A stretch of 64,000 bases of DNA from CAVSRC01 sp963830205 (GTDB lineage: Bacteria; Pseudomonadota; Alphaproteobacteria; Rhizobiales; Kaistiaceae): assembly GCA_963830205.1 (NCBI GenBank), contig CAWHLP010000034.1, forward strand, positions 1 to 64,000. The letters run 5' to 3'. Of the stretch, positions 1 to 8,946 are shown piece by piece. The notes beneath the pieces were generated by a model. That model had not been told where the DNA came from and ran no database searches. It was given only the letters and a program-made list of their open reading frames with translations. The stretch's first letter is position 1; every line of letters starts with the position of its first letter. The position numbers were made by a program, and so were the translations under genes.

Positions 1-807
1 GTTCTCGCCACCAAGGTGCATGGGCCGATGGGCGATGACCCCAACATGCAGGGCAATTCGCGCCGCTGGATCATGCGGGCGGTCGAGGATTCGCTGAAGC
101 GGCTGCAGACCGATCATATCGACCTCTACCAGATCCACCGCCCGGCGCCCGACACCGACATCGAGGAAACCCTCTCGGCGCTGACCGACCTGATGCGCGC
201 CGGCAAGGTGCGCGCCATCGGTTCGTCCACCTTCCCGGCCTCCGAGATGGTCGAGGCGCAATGGGTCGCCGAGAGGCGCGGGCTCGCCCGCTTCCGCTCC
301 GAGCAACCGCCCTATTCGATCCTCGACCGCGGCATCGAACGCGAGGTGCTGCCGGTCGCCGAGCGCTACGGCATGGGCGTGCTGGTGTGGAGTCCGCTGT
401 CCAAGGGCCTGCTCACCGGCCGCTACCGCAAGGGCCAGCCGCTGCCGGACAGTTTGCGGGCGAAAGTCATGCCCAGGCAGATGTCCGACGCGCGCAGCCT
501 CGAAGCGGTCGAGCAGTTGATCCCGCTCGCCGATGAGGCGGGCCTGTCGCTGATCCACATGGCGATGGGCTTCGTCATGGCCCATCCCGGCGTCACCTCG
601 GCGATCCTCGGGCCGCGCACGATGGCGCAGTTGGACGACCTGCTTGCGGGCGCCGAAGTCCGCCTCAGCGATGAAGTCCTCGACCGGATCGACGAGATCG
701 CTCCGCCGGGGGCCAATGTCGGGATCAACCAGGCCGACTACGTCCCGCCGGCCATCGCCACGGCGGAGCTGCGCCGCCGTCCGCTTTCCGAACGCGCCGC
801 AGCCTGA
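1..807 (+). CDS. Aldo/keto reductase, 5' end cut by window edge
   Basis: The reading frame is open from base 1, so the true start lies upstream; 268 residues are visible. Motifs of the NADPH-dependent aldo/keto reductase barrel are present: LATKVHG at the left edge, then DSLKRLQTDHIDLYQIHRP (the strand 4 region), RFRSEQPPYSILDR and, near the C-terminus, the cofactor-loop-like GPRTMAQLDD. The part that would carry the catalytic Asp and Tyr is missing from the window. It probably reduces an aldehyde or ketone in the cytoplasm; the substrate cannot be told. The GTG at 16 is an internal codon, not a start. The next gene is convergent. Confidence 0.85.
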   Translation, partial: VLATKVHGPMGDDPNMQGNSRRWIMRAVEDSLKRLQTDHIDLYQIHRPAPDTDIEETLSALTDLMRAGKVRAIGSSTFPASEMVEAQWVAERRGLARFRSEQPPYSILDRGIEREVLPVAERYGMGVLVWSPLSKGLLTGRYRKGQPLPDSLRAKVMPRQMSDARSLEAVEQLIPLADEAGLSLIHMAMGFVMAHPGVTSAILGPRTMAQLDDLLAGAEVRLSDEVLDRIDEIAPPGANVGINQADYVPPAIATAELRRRPLSERAAA

Positions 808-811
808 CGCC

Positions 812-1438
812 TCAGCCCGACCACGCCTCGGCGACGAGGCGGGCGGCCAGCACCAGCATGACCACCCCGATCAGCGTGTCGAGGACCTGCCAGGCCCTCG
901 GCCGGGCGAAGAGCGGGGCCGCCAGCCGGGCGCCGTAGCCGAGGCCGAAGAACCACAGGATCGAGGCAAGCCCTGCCCCGGCGCCGAAGGCCACGGCGCC
1001 GGCGCCGGGATGGCGGCCCGACAGCGCGCCGATGAGCACCACCGTGTCGAGATAGACGTGCGGGTTCAGGAAGGTGAGTGCCAGGCAGGTGGCCACCGTC
1101 GCCGCCAGCCCGGCGGTGGCGCGGTCGGCCGGAGCGAGCGCACCGGGCTTCAGCGCGCGGCGGAACGAGATCAGGCCGTAGACGGCCAGGAAGGCGGCGC
1201 CGCCGAGGCTGACGGCGGTCAGCAGCGCCGGCGCCTCGCGCACCAGCGTACCCAGCCCGGCGACGCCGGCAGCGATCAGCACCAGATCGGAGAGCGCACA
1301 GATCGCCGCCACGGCAAACACGTGCCGGCGGGCGAGACCCTGCCTGAGGACGAAGGCGTTCTGCGCCCCGATGGCGACGATCAGGCTGGCGCCGAGCAGC
1401 AGGCCCTCGAGGGCGGCGGAGAGAAGCGGCTCGTCCAT
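812..1438 (-). CDS. LysE/ArgO-family amino-acid exporter
   Basis: A 208-aa membrane protein of the LysE superfamily, which exports basic amino acids such as lysine or arginine across the inner membrane. The N-terminal segment contains the family signature GASLIVAIGAQNAFVLRQGL (about residues 15-34), followed by several hydrophobic helices and the NPHVYLDTVVL motif typical of the group. An upstream in-frame start exists, but it would run into the SRAP gene; the ATG at 1438 fits the family's usual length and leaves a 7-bp gap. It probably forms a two-gene unit with the SRAP gene. The substrate is inferred from the family only. Confidence 0.85.
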   Translation of the reverse strand: MDEPLLSAALEGLLLGASLIVAIGAQNAFVLRQGLARRHVFAVAAICALSDLVLIAAGVAGLGTLVREAPALLTAVSLGGAAFLAVYGLISFRRALKPGALAPADRATAGLAATVATCLALTFLNPHVYLDTVVLIGALSGRHPGAGAVAFGAGAGLASILWFFGLGYGARLAAPLFARPRAWQVLDTLIGVVMLVLAARLVAEAWSG

Positions 1439-1445
1439 TGCCGGC

Positions 1446-2132
1446 TCAGAGCAGCCTCGGCTCGAGCGGTTCAAGCACACCCGGATCGTCGTTGTCGGCC
1501 TTGTTGACCCGGTTGGAGATCGCGACCGCCTCGAGGAGGTCGTCCGGCGCGGGCCTCAGCAGCGCGCTCGCCTCCACCGGGTCGCCGGTCAGCCACTGCT
1601 CGAAGTTCTCCGGCGCGATCACGACCGGCATGCGGTCATGGATCGGCGCCACGATTGAATTGGCCGCGGTGGTGACGATGGCGCCCGAATCGATCTCGCC
1701 GCCGGTTACGCGGTCGTGCCAGGTCTCCCACAGGCCGGCGAAGGCGATCGGGCTTCCGTCGCGCGGCTTCAGCCAGAAGGGCTGGCGCGTCTTGCCCGAA
1801 TTGGAACCCGGCAGCTTGCGCCATTCGTAGAAGCCGGAGGCCGGCACCAGGCAGCGGCGGTAGCGCATGGCGGCGCGGAAAGAGGCCTTGTCCAGAATCC
1901 CTTCGGCGCGGGCGTTGATAAGCAGGGTGAACGTCTTGGGGTCCTTCACCCAGTCGGGCACCAGCCCCCAGCGCACCAGCGCGAAGCGGCGGGCACCGGC
2001 CACCATGCGCACGATGGCGATGGGCTGGGTCGGCGCGATGTTGTAGCGCGGCGGGAAGGCCTCGCCGTCGAGGGCGCCGAAAAGCGCCTCCAGCTCATCC
2101 GGCGTGGCGGTCAGAACGAAACGTCCGCACAT
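1446..2132 (-). CDS. yedK: SRAP-domain protein (YedK/HMCES type)
   Basis: A 228-aa SOS-response-associated peptidase-fold protein. Family members crosslink covalently to abasic sites in single-stranded DNA through the N-terminal cysteine left after removal of Met1. The sequence starts MCGRF, giving Cys2, and keeps PRYNIAPTQP, the INARAEG strand with its Asn, the SGFYEW motif with its Glu, and the PIHDRMPVV histidine, which together form the active site. Length is normal. Despite the family name I see no GTTC-N7-GTTC box directly upstream. It lies upstream of the LysE-type exporter on the same strand. Confidence 0.93.
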   Translation of the reverse strand: MCGRFVLTATPDELEALFGALDGEAFPPRYNIAPTQPIAIVRMVAGARRFALVRWGLVPDWVKDPKTFTLLINARAEGILDKASFRAAMRYRRCLVPASGFYEWRKLPGSNSGKTRQPFWLKPRDGSPIAFAGLWETWHDRVTGGEIDSGAIVTTAANSIVAPIHDRMPVVIAPENFEQWLTGDPVEASALLRPAPDDLLEAVAISNRVNKADNDDPGVLEPLEPRLL

Positions 2133-2226
2133 GGTTGCGTGACTGGCTCGGTTGGCGGGGTCCGGGCGTTCAGGATAGCAAACAATTTCGCTTCAACGCT
2201 GCAGCCTTTCGGCTACGGTCAGCGTA

Positions 2227-2661
2227 ATGGATTCACCGCCCCCGATCCCGCCCAGACGGCCCGTGCTTGGCGTCAGCACGCTGGTCCGCCGCGATGGCAA
2301 GGTGCTGCTGGTGCGCCGCGGCAGGCCGCCGTCGGCCGGCCTGTGGAGCCTGCCCGGCGGCAAGGTCGAGTTCGGCGAGCGCCTTGAGGCGGCCGCAATC
2401 CGTGAGATTCGTGAGGAGACCGCAATCGACATCGATCGCCTGGAACGAATCGACATGGCCGAGATCATCACCCGCGACGCGGACGGCACCGCCGAGTGGC
2501 ACGCGGTGCTCGTCGTCTTCGCCGGCCGCTATGCCGGCGGCGAGCCCCAAGCCGGCGACGACGCCGCCGAGGCGCGCTGGGTCGGCGGCGACGAGCTTGG
2601 TGGGCTCGACCTCACCGCCGACAGCCGCCGCGTCATCGCCACCCATGGATTGGCGCCATGA
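2227..2661 (+). CDS. Nudix hydrolase
   Basis: A 144-aa Nudix protein that hydrolyses a nucleoside diphosphate linked to another moiety. The Nudix box is complete, running from GGKVEFGE to REIREETAI at about residues 42-64, with the RExxEE metal-binding core. The N-terminal strand VLGVSTLVRRDGKVLLVRRG is typical of the MutT/ADP-ribose pyrophosphatase-like group. The substrate cannot be assigned. Its TGA overlaps the next ATG in an ATGA arrangement, so the two genes are probably translationally coupled. Confidence 0.9.
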   Translation: MDSPPPIPPRRPVLGVSTLVRRDGKVLLVRRGRPPSAGLWSLPGGKVEFGERLEAAAIREIREETAIDIDRLERIDMAEIITRDADGTAEWHAVLVVFAGRYAGGEPQAGDDAAEARWVGGDELGGLDLTADSRRVIATHGLAP

Positions 2662-3047
2662 AGGGCCTCGCCATCGCCGCCGCGCTGGCGCTTGCGATCG
2701 CCACGGCCACCCTCCCCGCCCGTGCCGAGGACGCCGGCCCGGCCCAGCCGGCCTATCAGGCCGACATGCTCAGGCTTTCCGAGATCCTCGGCGCCGTCCA
2801 GTTCCTGCGCGAGCTGTGCGGCACCGACGAGGGCGGGCTGTGGCGCGACCAGATGCAGGCGCTGATCGACGCCGAACAACCGGACGACGAAACGCGGGCG
2901 CGCATGATCGACCGCTTCAACCGGGGCTATGAGAGCTATCGTTCGGTTTACCGGCTATGCACCGATTCCGCCCGCCTGGCGGTGGACCGCTACCTCCAGG
3001 AAGGCGCCCAGATTGCTGCGGAAGTCACGGCCCGCTACGGAAAATGA
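2658..3047 (+). CDS. TIGR02301-like secreted protein of unknown function
   Basis: A 129-aa protein starting with a clear signal peptide (residues 1-22, ending LPARA before EDAG). The mature part is helical, with the conserved-looking stretches LSEILGAVQFLRELCG and RFNRGYESYRSVYRLC, whose two cysteines could pair in the periplasm. It resembles the TIGR02301 family found mainly in Hyphomicrobiales, whose role is not known. The start is set by the ATGA overlap with the Nudix gene. Confidence 0.72.
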   Translation: MKGLAIAAALALAIATATLPARAEDAGPAQPAYQADMLRLSEILGAVQFLRELCGTDEGGLWRDQMQALIDAEQPDDETRARMIDRFNRGYESYRSVYRLCTDSARLAVDRYLQEGAQIAAEVTARYGK

Positions 3048-3050
3048 TGG

Positions 3051-3065
3051 TTAATCAATGGTTAC
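3051..3065. promoter_or_regulatory. Candidate CtrA-type site TTAA-N7-TTAC
   Basis: TTAA at 3051-3054, seven bases, then TTAC at 3062-3065, one mismatch from the alphaproteobacterial CtrA consensus TTAA-N7-TTAA. Further TTAACC or CCATTAAC half-sites follow near 3095 and 3152, upstream of the 91-aa gene at 3194. CtrA control is inferred only. Confidence 0.35.
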
Positions 3066-3193
3066 CGCGACCCCATAGGATTTTAAGCACGCGTTAACCG
3101 TTTCTTCACGATGTGCTGGCGCACACTGGGGCGCGTGATAGGTTGCCGAACCATTAACCTCGCCGATGAGCCGCAGCGGGTGACCTGAGACAA

Positions 3194-3469
3194 ATGACGA
3201 TTGCTACCGGACTGGCCCCGGCCGCCACGGACAAGGACGAACGCTCGATCGCTGAAAAGAAGCGGCTGGCGCTCGGCTATCTGAGCGATGCCTGGGACGA
3301 GGCCCTGGGGGAGAGCATCGACCCCGACATCCTGGCGAATTCCGCCCTGTTCCTGGCGCTGTCGGACCTGGTCGCCGCCTATGGCGAGGAGGCGGTCGCC
3401 GAATTCGCCAAGGCGCTGCCCAAGCGCATCCGCGCCTTCGAGTTCAGCATCGACGTCACCGTGCAATAG
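3194..3469 (+). CDS. Conserved small protein, unknown function
   Basis: A 91-aa soluble, acidic and mainly helical protein with no signal peptide or membrane segment. It is not a family I recognise. Recognisable stretches are KKRLALGYLSDAWDEALGEG-like sequence near residues 23-42 and AEFAKALPKRIRAFEFS near the C-terminus. The ATG lies in a 146-bp intergenic region rich in TTAAC half-sites, which hints at cell-cycle control. It is kept as a gene because its codon use and charge pattern look like those of real neighbouring genes and nothing else covers the segment. Confidence 0.6.
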   Translation: MTIATGLAPAATDKDERSIAEKKRLALGYLSDAWDEALGESIDPDILANSALFLALSDLVAAYGEEAVAEFAKALPKRIRAFEFSIDVTVQ

Positions 3470-3519
3470 CGGAGCGGCCGGTTCGCCCGCCTCTCGCGCT
3501 CAAGCATCTCCGCATTCGT

Positions 3520-3622
3520 CCCCTCTCCCCCGCGGGGAGAGGTAGACTGGCGGCGATGCCGTGCGCCCCTCTCCGCCCCTTGCAAGCGTTTCCCACCGGC
3601 GAGAGGGCCTGTTCGGCCAGCG
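3520..3622. repeat. Palindromic intergenic repeat (CCTCTCCCC family)
   Basis: Contains CCCCTCTCCCCC facing GGGGAGAGG, followed by a second CCCCTCTCC. This is one of several related elements in the window (see 23489, 46605 and 48405). It lies between two genes and can form hairpins. Confidence 0.6.
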
Positions 3623-3697
3623 GCGATCGGCCTGTGGCCGGCCTCGCGGCTTTGTCCTAGGATGATCCGGGATGCGACGCCGGGCTCGAGGGCAGCC

Positions 3698-4411
3698 ATG
3701 CGGCAGGTTTTTCTTGTGAATTCCGTCTGGCGGACGGTCGGCTTGGCGGTGGTCGCCGCTCTGCTTGCCGTGGGCGCGGCGCCGCCGTTGGCAGGCGCGG
3801 CAACCGAAGGCCGTCCCGTGCAGACCGAGACCATCATCGCCCCGCCGGACCAGACCGTTGAACCGGGCATGCCGGCGGTGCCACCCGACAGCGCCGAGCC
3901 ATCGGCGCCGGCCGACGTGCCGGCCGCTGCCGCGCCCGACATGCCGATCCCCGAGGTCTTCTACGATTTCTCCAAGCTGCCCGCCCCCGTGGCGCACCTG
4001 CGCCAGCAGATCATGGACGCGGCGGCAACCGGCGACCCGGAGGCGCTGAGGCCGATCATCAAGGCCAATGGCGATCCGCCGCAGCTCAGCTTCGACGAGA
4101 TCGGCGACCCGATCGCCTTCCTCAAGTCGTCATCCGGCGACGAAGGCGGCCGCGAGATCCTGGCGATCCTGACCGAGGTGCTCGAGGCCGGTTATGTCCA
4201 TGTCGGCGCCGGCACCAAGGACGACATGTATGTGTGGCCGTACTTCGCCTACTACCCGGTCGACAAGCTCTCGCCGCGGCAATTGGTCGAGCTGTTCAAG
4301 CTGATCTATGCCGGCGACTACGAGGACATGAAGGCCTACGGCGCCTACCTCTATTATCGCGTCGGCATCTCGCCGGACGGCAAATGGCAGTTCTTCGTCG
4401 CCGGCGATTGA
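3698..4411 (+). CDS. Secreted protein of unknown function
   Basis: A 237-aa protein from the ATG at 3698; an ATG 12 codons upstream is possible but would place extra charge before the signal peptide. Residues about 12-35 form a hydrophobic signal (VGLAVVAALLAVGAAPPLAGA). A proline/alanine-rich linker follows to about residue 85. The C-terminal domain contains FYDFSKLPAPV, LRQQIMDAAATGDPEALRP, MYVWPYFAYYPVDKLSP and DGKWQFFVAGD. The closing WQFFVAGD segment and the aromatic motif look like a conserved periplasmic domain, but I cannot assign a function. Confidence 0.65.
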   Translation: MRQVFLVNSVWRTVGLAVVAALLAVGAAPPLAGAATEGRPVQTETIIAPPDQTVEPGMPAVPPDSAEPSAPADVPAAAAPDMPIPEVFYDFSKLPAPVAHLRQQIMDAAATGDPEALRPIIKANGDPPQLSFDEIGDPIAFLKSSSGDEGGREILAILTEVLEAGYVHVGAGTKDDMYVWPYFAYYPVDKLSPRQLVELFKLIYAGDYEDMKAYGAYLYYRVGISPDGKWQFFVAGD

Positions 4412-4471
4412 GACCGGCCGCGCTTGCCCGGGGCGTCCGGACCAGTCCGTCATGCGCTCTGAATAGACGAA

Positions 4472-4496
4472 GGGGTGCGCCTCGCCGGCGCACCCC
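4472..4496 (-). terminator. Hairpin downstream of groEL
   Basis: GGGGTGCG and CGCACCCC pair as a strong stem with a short loop between the groEL stop and the convergent secreted-protein gene. On the groEL strand it is followed by CTTCGTCTATT, a weak T-rich tail, so it may act as the groESL terminator and perhaps in both directions. Confidence 0.5.
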
Positions 4497-4520
4497 CTCC
4501 AGAATGCCTGCAATGGACCT

Positions 4521-6158
<1,638 letters not shown>

Positions 6159-6211
6159 GGCTGTGGTTCCTTCGAATTTGCAGAGGGGGGTCTGGAGGGA
6201 CGCAGGCGCCG

Positions 6212-6526
6212 TCAGGCGGCCTTGCGACCCGCGGCCTTGCCTTCGATGATGCCCATGACGTCGGACTCCTTCATGATCAGGAGGTCCTCGCCATCGATCT
6301 TCACCTCGGTGCCGGACCACTTGCCGAACAGGATGCGGTCGCCGACCTTGACGTCGAGCGGGATAAGCTTGCCGGTCTCGTCACGAGCCCCCGGGCCGAC
6401 GGCGATGATCTCGCCTTCCTGCGGCTTCTCCTTGGCAGTGTCGGGAATGATGATGCCGCCGGCGGTCTTCCCTTCGGACTCGACCCGGCGAACGACCACG
6501 CGGTCGTGCAATGGACGGAATTTCAT
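6212..6526 (-). CDS. groES: Co-chaperonin GroES
   Basis: A 104-aa co-chaperonin that caps the GroEL ring. It has the N-terminal MKFRPLHDRVVVRRVE, the mobile loop EGKTAGGIIIPDTAKEKP with its hydrophobic GIII motif, and VGDRILFGKWSGTEVKIDGE. It is slightly longer than usual because of a basic tail (KAAGRKAA). It is the first gene of groESL; a GGAGGA-like ribosome site precedes the ATG at 6526. Confidence 0.97.
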   Translation of the reverse strand: MKFRPLHDRVVVRRVESEGKTAGGIIIPDTAKEKPQEGEIIAVGPGARDETGKLIPLDVKVGDRILFGKWSGTEVKIDGEDLLIMKESDVMGIIEGKAAGRKAA

Positions 6527-6571
6527 GCGCTTTTCCTCCTCTGAAGCTGCAATCCCTCTGGCCGGGATGCT

Positions 6572-6598
6572 TTAGCACTCTCCAGGGGAGAGTGCCAG
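6572..6598 (-). promoter_or_regulatory. CIRCE operator for HrcA
   Basis: Inverted repeat TTAGCACTC, nine bases, GAGTGCCAG on the plus strand, with seven of nine positions of the second arm matching the consensus GAGTGCTAA. It lies 46 bp upstream of groES. In this family the HrcA repressor binds here and GroEL feeds back on HrcA. No hrcA gene lies in the window. Confidence 0.92.
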
Positions 6599-6605
6599 AA
6601 GCACC

Positions 6606-6637
6606 ACATCTGGGGACGATCGGGCTCGACTTCAAGG
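6606..6637 (-). promoter_or_regulatory. Heat-shock (sigma-32-like) promoter of groESL
   Basis: On the minus strand CTTGAA (6636-6631), a 15-base spacer, then CCCCAG (6615-6610) followed by ATGT. This matches the sigma-32 pattern CTTGAA-N11-16-CCCCAT. It lies just upstream of the CIRCE site, so repressor and heat-shock sigma control would be combined. Confidence 0.65.
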
Positions 6638-6768
6638 ATTCTCAAGGCAAATAGGTTGCTTCTGGAGCGAGGCAGCCGGCTTGATCCTGTCGCAAAATCG
6701 CTCCGTCGAATGATTCCATCTGACCGTGAAAGGCTCTAGTTAGGGTTCGACGTCGGGCGGAGCATTCC

Positions 6769-7647
6769 ATGAGCAGCGGTCGGATAGCAGTCCTTGGACG
6801 CAGGGGCGTGGTGGCGGTCGGCGGCCCCGACGCCGAGACGTTCCTCAACGATCTGGTGACGGCCGATATCAGCCGCGCCTCTCCCGGACAGGCGGTCTTT
6901 GCGGCGCTGCTGACGCCGCAGGGCAAGGTCCTGTTCGACTTCATCGTCTTCCGCGACGGCGAGCGCTTCCTCTTCGACCTGGCGCGCGGGGCTGCCGCCG
7001 ATCTGGTCAAGCGCCTCGGCTTCTACAGACTGAGGGCGAAGGTCACCGTCGCCGATGTCTCCGCCGAAACCCAGGTGCTCGCCGTCTGGGGGCCGGAGGG
7101 CGTGCATCACATCGACGGCGTGGCGGCGCCCGATCCGCGCCTGGCGGCGCTCGGCTGGCGGATCATCGCACCGGCGGACCAGCCGCCGGTCCTGTCCGGC
7201 TTTGCCGCCGCAACCGAGGCCGATTACGACGCCCACCGCATCCCGCTCGGCGCTCCGGAAGGCGGCATCGATTTCGCCTTCGGCGATGTCTTCCCGCACG
7301 ACACCGACATGGACCAGCTCTCCGGCGTCGATTTCGGCAAGGGCTGCTACATCGGCCAGGAGGTCGTCTCGCGCATGCAGCATCGCGGCACCGCCCGCCG
7401 CCGCTTCGTCATCGCCAGGGCAGGAAGTGCCCTCCCCGCTGCCGGAGCCGAGGTGACCGCCGGCGGCAAGCCGCTCGGATTCATCGGCTCGTCGGCCGGT
7501 GACACGGCCCTTGCCCTCGTCCGCCTCGACCGCGCCAAGGAGGCGATGGATTCGGGCACGCCGATTCTCGCCGGCGAAGCCACGCTTTCCCTGTCGCTCC
7601 CCGGCTGGGCGACCTTCGGCTGGCCGGCGGCTATTCAAGGGGACTGA
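6769..7647 (+). CDS. ygfZ: YgfZ-type folate-binding protein for Fe-S enzymes
   Basis: A 292-aa protein of the YgfZ/IBA57 family, which uses tetrahydrofolate to support assembly or repair of [4Fe-4S] enzymes. The signature GKGCYIGQEVVSRMQHRG (residues about 191-208) holds the functional cysteine. The N-terminal FLNDLVTADI and QGKVLFDFIVF segments follow the GcvT-like fold. The length suits bacterial YgfZ. It precedes the HD hydrolase on the same strand with a 55-bp gap. Confidence 0.92.
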   Translation: MSSGRIAVLGRRGVVAVGGPDAETFLNDLVTADISRASPGQAVFAALLTPQGKVLFDFIVFRDGERFLFDLARGAAADLVKRLGFYRLRAKVTVADVSAETQVLAVWGPEGVHHIDGVAAPDPRLAALGWRIIAPADQPPVLSGFAAATEADYDAHRIPLGAPEGGIDFAFGDVFPHDTDMDQLSGVDFGKGCYIGQEVVSRMQHRGTARRRFVIARAGSALPAAGAEVTAGGKPLGFIGSSAGDTALALVRLDRAKEAMDSGTPILAGEATLSLSLPGWATFGWPAAIQGD

Positions 7648-7702
7648 CAAGGCCAGAGGGAATCGGCGAAAATCGGGCGCAGCAACGCGACCCGCTCGGA
7701 CC

Positions 7703-8317
7703 ATGGCCACACCCAAGGACACATCGCCCCGCGCCTGGCAGAGGATGCTCTCCGGCCGAAGGCTTGACCTGCTCGATCCCTCGCCGCTCGACATCGAGAT
7801 CGAGGACATCGCCCATGGGCTCGCCCGCGTCGCCCGCTGGAACGGCCAGACCATCGGCGCGCATGCCTTCTCGGTCGCCCAGCACACGCTCATGGTGGAG
7901 GAGATCGCCGGCATCCTGACGCCGGAGATCGGCACCGTCGGGCGGCTCGCCGCCATGCTGCACGATGCGCCCGAATATGTCCTCGGCGACCTCATCTCGC
8001 CGTTCAAGGCGCTGCTCGGTGGCGAATATCCGGTGGTCGAGCAGCGGCTGCTCGCCGCCATCCACCTGCGCTTCGGATTGCGCTCGCCGCTGCCCATCAG
8101 CCTCACCGGCAAGATCAAGGCCGCCGACCGGGTCTCGGCCTATCTCGAGGCCGTGGCGCTGGCCGGGTTCGGCGAGGCGGAGGCGGCCAGGATCTTCGGC
8201 CGCCCGCGCGGCATCGCGCCCGAGCGCTTCGATCTGGCGCCGTGGCCGGCGGCCAAGGCCGAGCGGCGATTCCTCCAGCGATTCAAGGTTTTGGCCGCGG
8301 CGGCAGAGAAGAAGTGA
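7703..8317 (+). CDS. HD-domain hydrolase (YfbR-like)
   Basis: A 204-aa HD phosphohydrolase. Metal ligands are visible in FSVAQHTLMVEE (first His), AAMLHDAPEYVLGD (HD pair) and KAADRVSAYLE (last Asp). The relative YfbR is a 5'-deoxynucleotidase, so nucleotide dephosphorylation is the best guess. The ATG at 7703 was chosen because the longer frame upstream overlaps ygfZ and has no family similarity. Confidence 0.85.
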   Translation: MATPKDTSPRAWQRMLSGRRLDLLDPSPLDIEIEDIAHGLARVARWNGQTIGAHAFSVAQHTLMVEEIAGILTPEIGTVGRLAAMLHDAPEYVLGDLISPFKALLGGEYPVVEQRLLAAIHLRFGLRSPLPISLTGKIKAADRVSAYLEAVALAGFGEAEAARIFGRPRGIAPERFDLAPWPAAKAERRFLQRFKVLAAAAEKK

Positions 8318-8421
8318 GCGGTCGCCACGGCGCCAAAAAGGAGCGTGACGGAGATCAATGCCGCCCGCCGGCCGAAAGGTTCTAGACTGCCGCTACAACG
8401 ACAAGAGGACCCGAAGTCTCC

Positions 8422-8946
8422 ATGCCAGCCGTTCACGTCTGCCCCCTCTCCCAGCTCGCGCCCACCGTCGCGGCCTCGGGAGCCAGCCACCTCATCACGC
8501 TCATCAACCTGGCGACGCCGGTCACGCGCCCGGAAGCGATTGCCGCCGAGAACCACCTGTTCATCGGCATCAACGACATCGTCGAGCCGGCCGACGGGCT
8601 GGTGCTGGCGGCGGACGAGCACGTCAAATCGCTGATCGCCTTCATCGAGGGCTGGGACCAGACGCGGCCGCTGGTGATCCACTGCTATGCCGGGATCAGC
8701 CGGTCGACCGCCGCCGCCTTCATCGCGCTGTGCGTGGCGCGGCCGGAGCGTGACGAGCGCGCCATCGCCCAGTCGCTCCGGCGGCGCTCGCCGCTGGCCA
8801 CGCCGAATGCGCGGCTGGTCGCCATCGCCGACCGGCTGCTCGGCCGCGACGGCCGCATGATCGCGGCCATCGAGGAGATCGGCCGCGGCGAGATGGCCGT
8901 CGAGAACGTGCCCTTCGTGCTGGACCTGGACCTGGAGGACGAGTGA
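8422..8946 (+). CDS. Tyrosine/dual-specificity phosphatase-like protein
   Basis: A 174-aa cytoplasmic protein with the cysteine-phosphatase loop HCYAGISRS (Cys followed five residues later by Arg) at about residue 91, preceded by the strand RPLVIH. An Asp in the NDIVEPADG segment could be the general acid. The substrate is unknown. Its TGA overlaps the GTG of the NadQ-like gene (GTGA), so the two are likely translated together, which could link a phosphatase activity to NAD regulation. Confidence 0.85.
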   Translation: MPAVHVCPLSQLAPTVAASGASHLITLINLATPVTRPEAIAAENHLFIGINDIVEPADGLVLAADEHVKSLIAFIEGWDQTRPLVIHCYAGISRSTAAAFIALCVARPERDERAIAQSLRRRSPLATPNARLVAIADRLLGRDGRMIAAIEEIGRGEMAVENVPFVLDLDLEDE

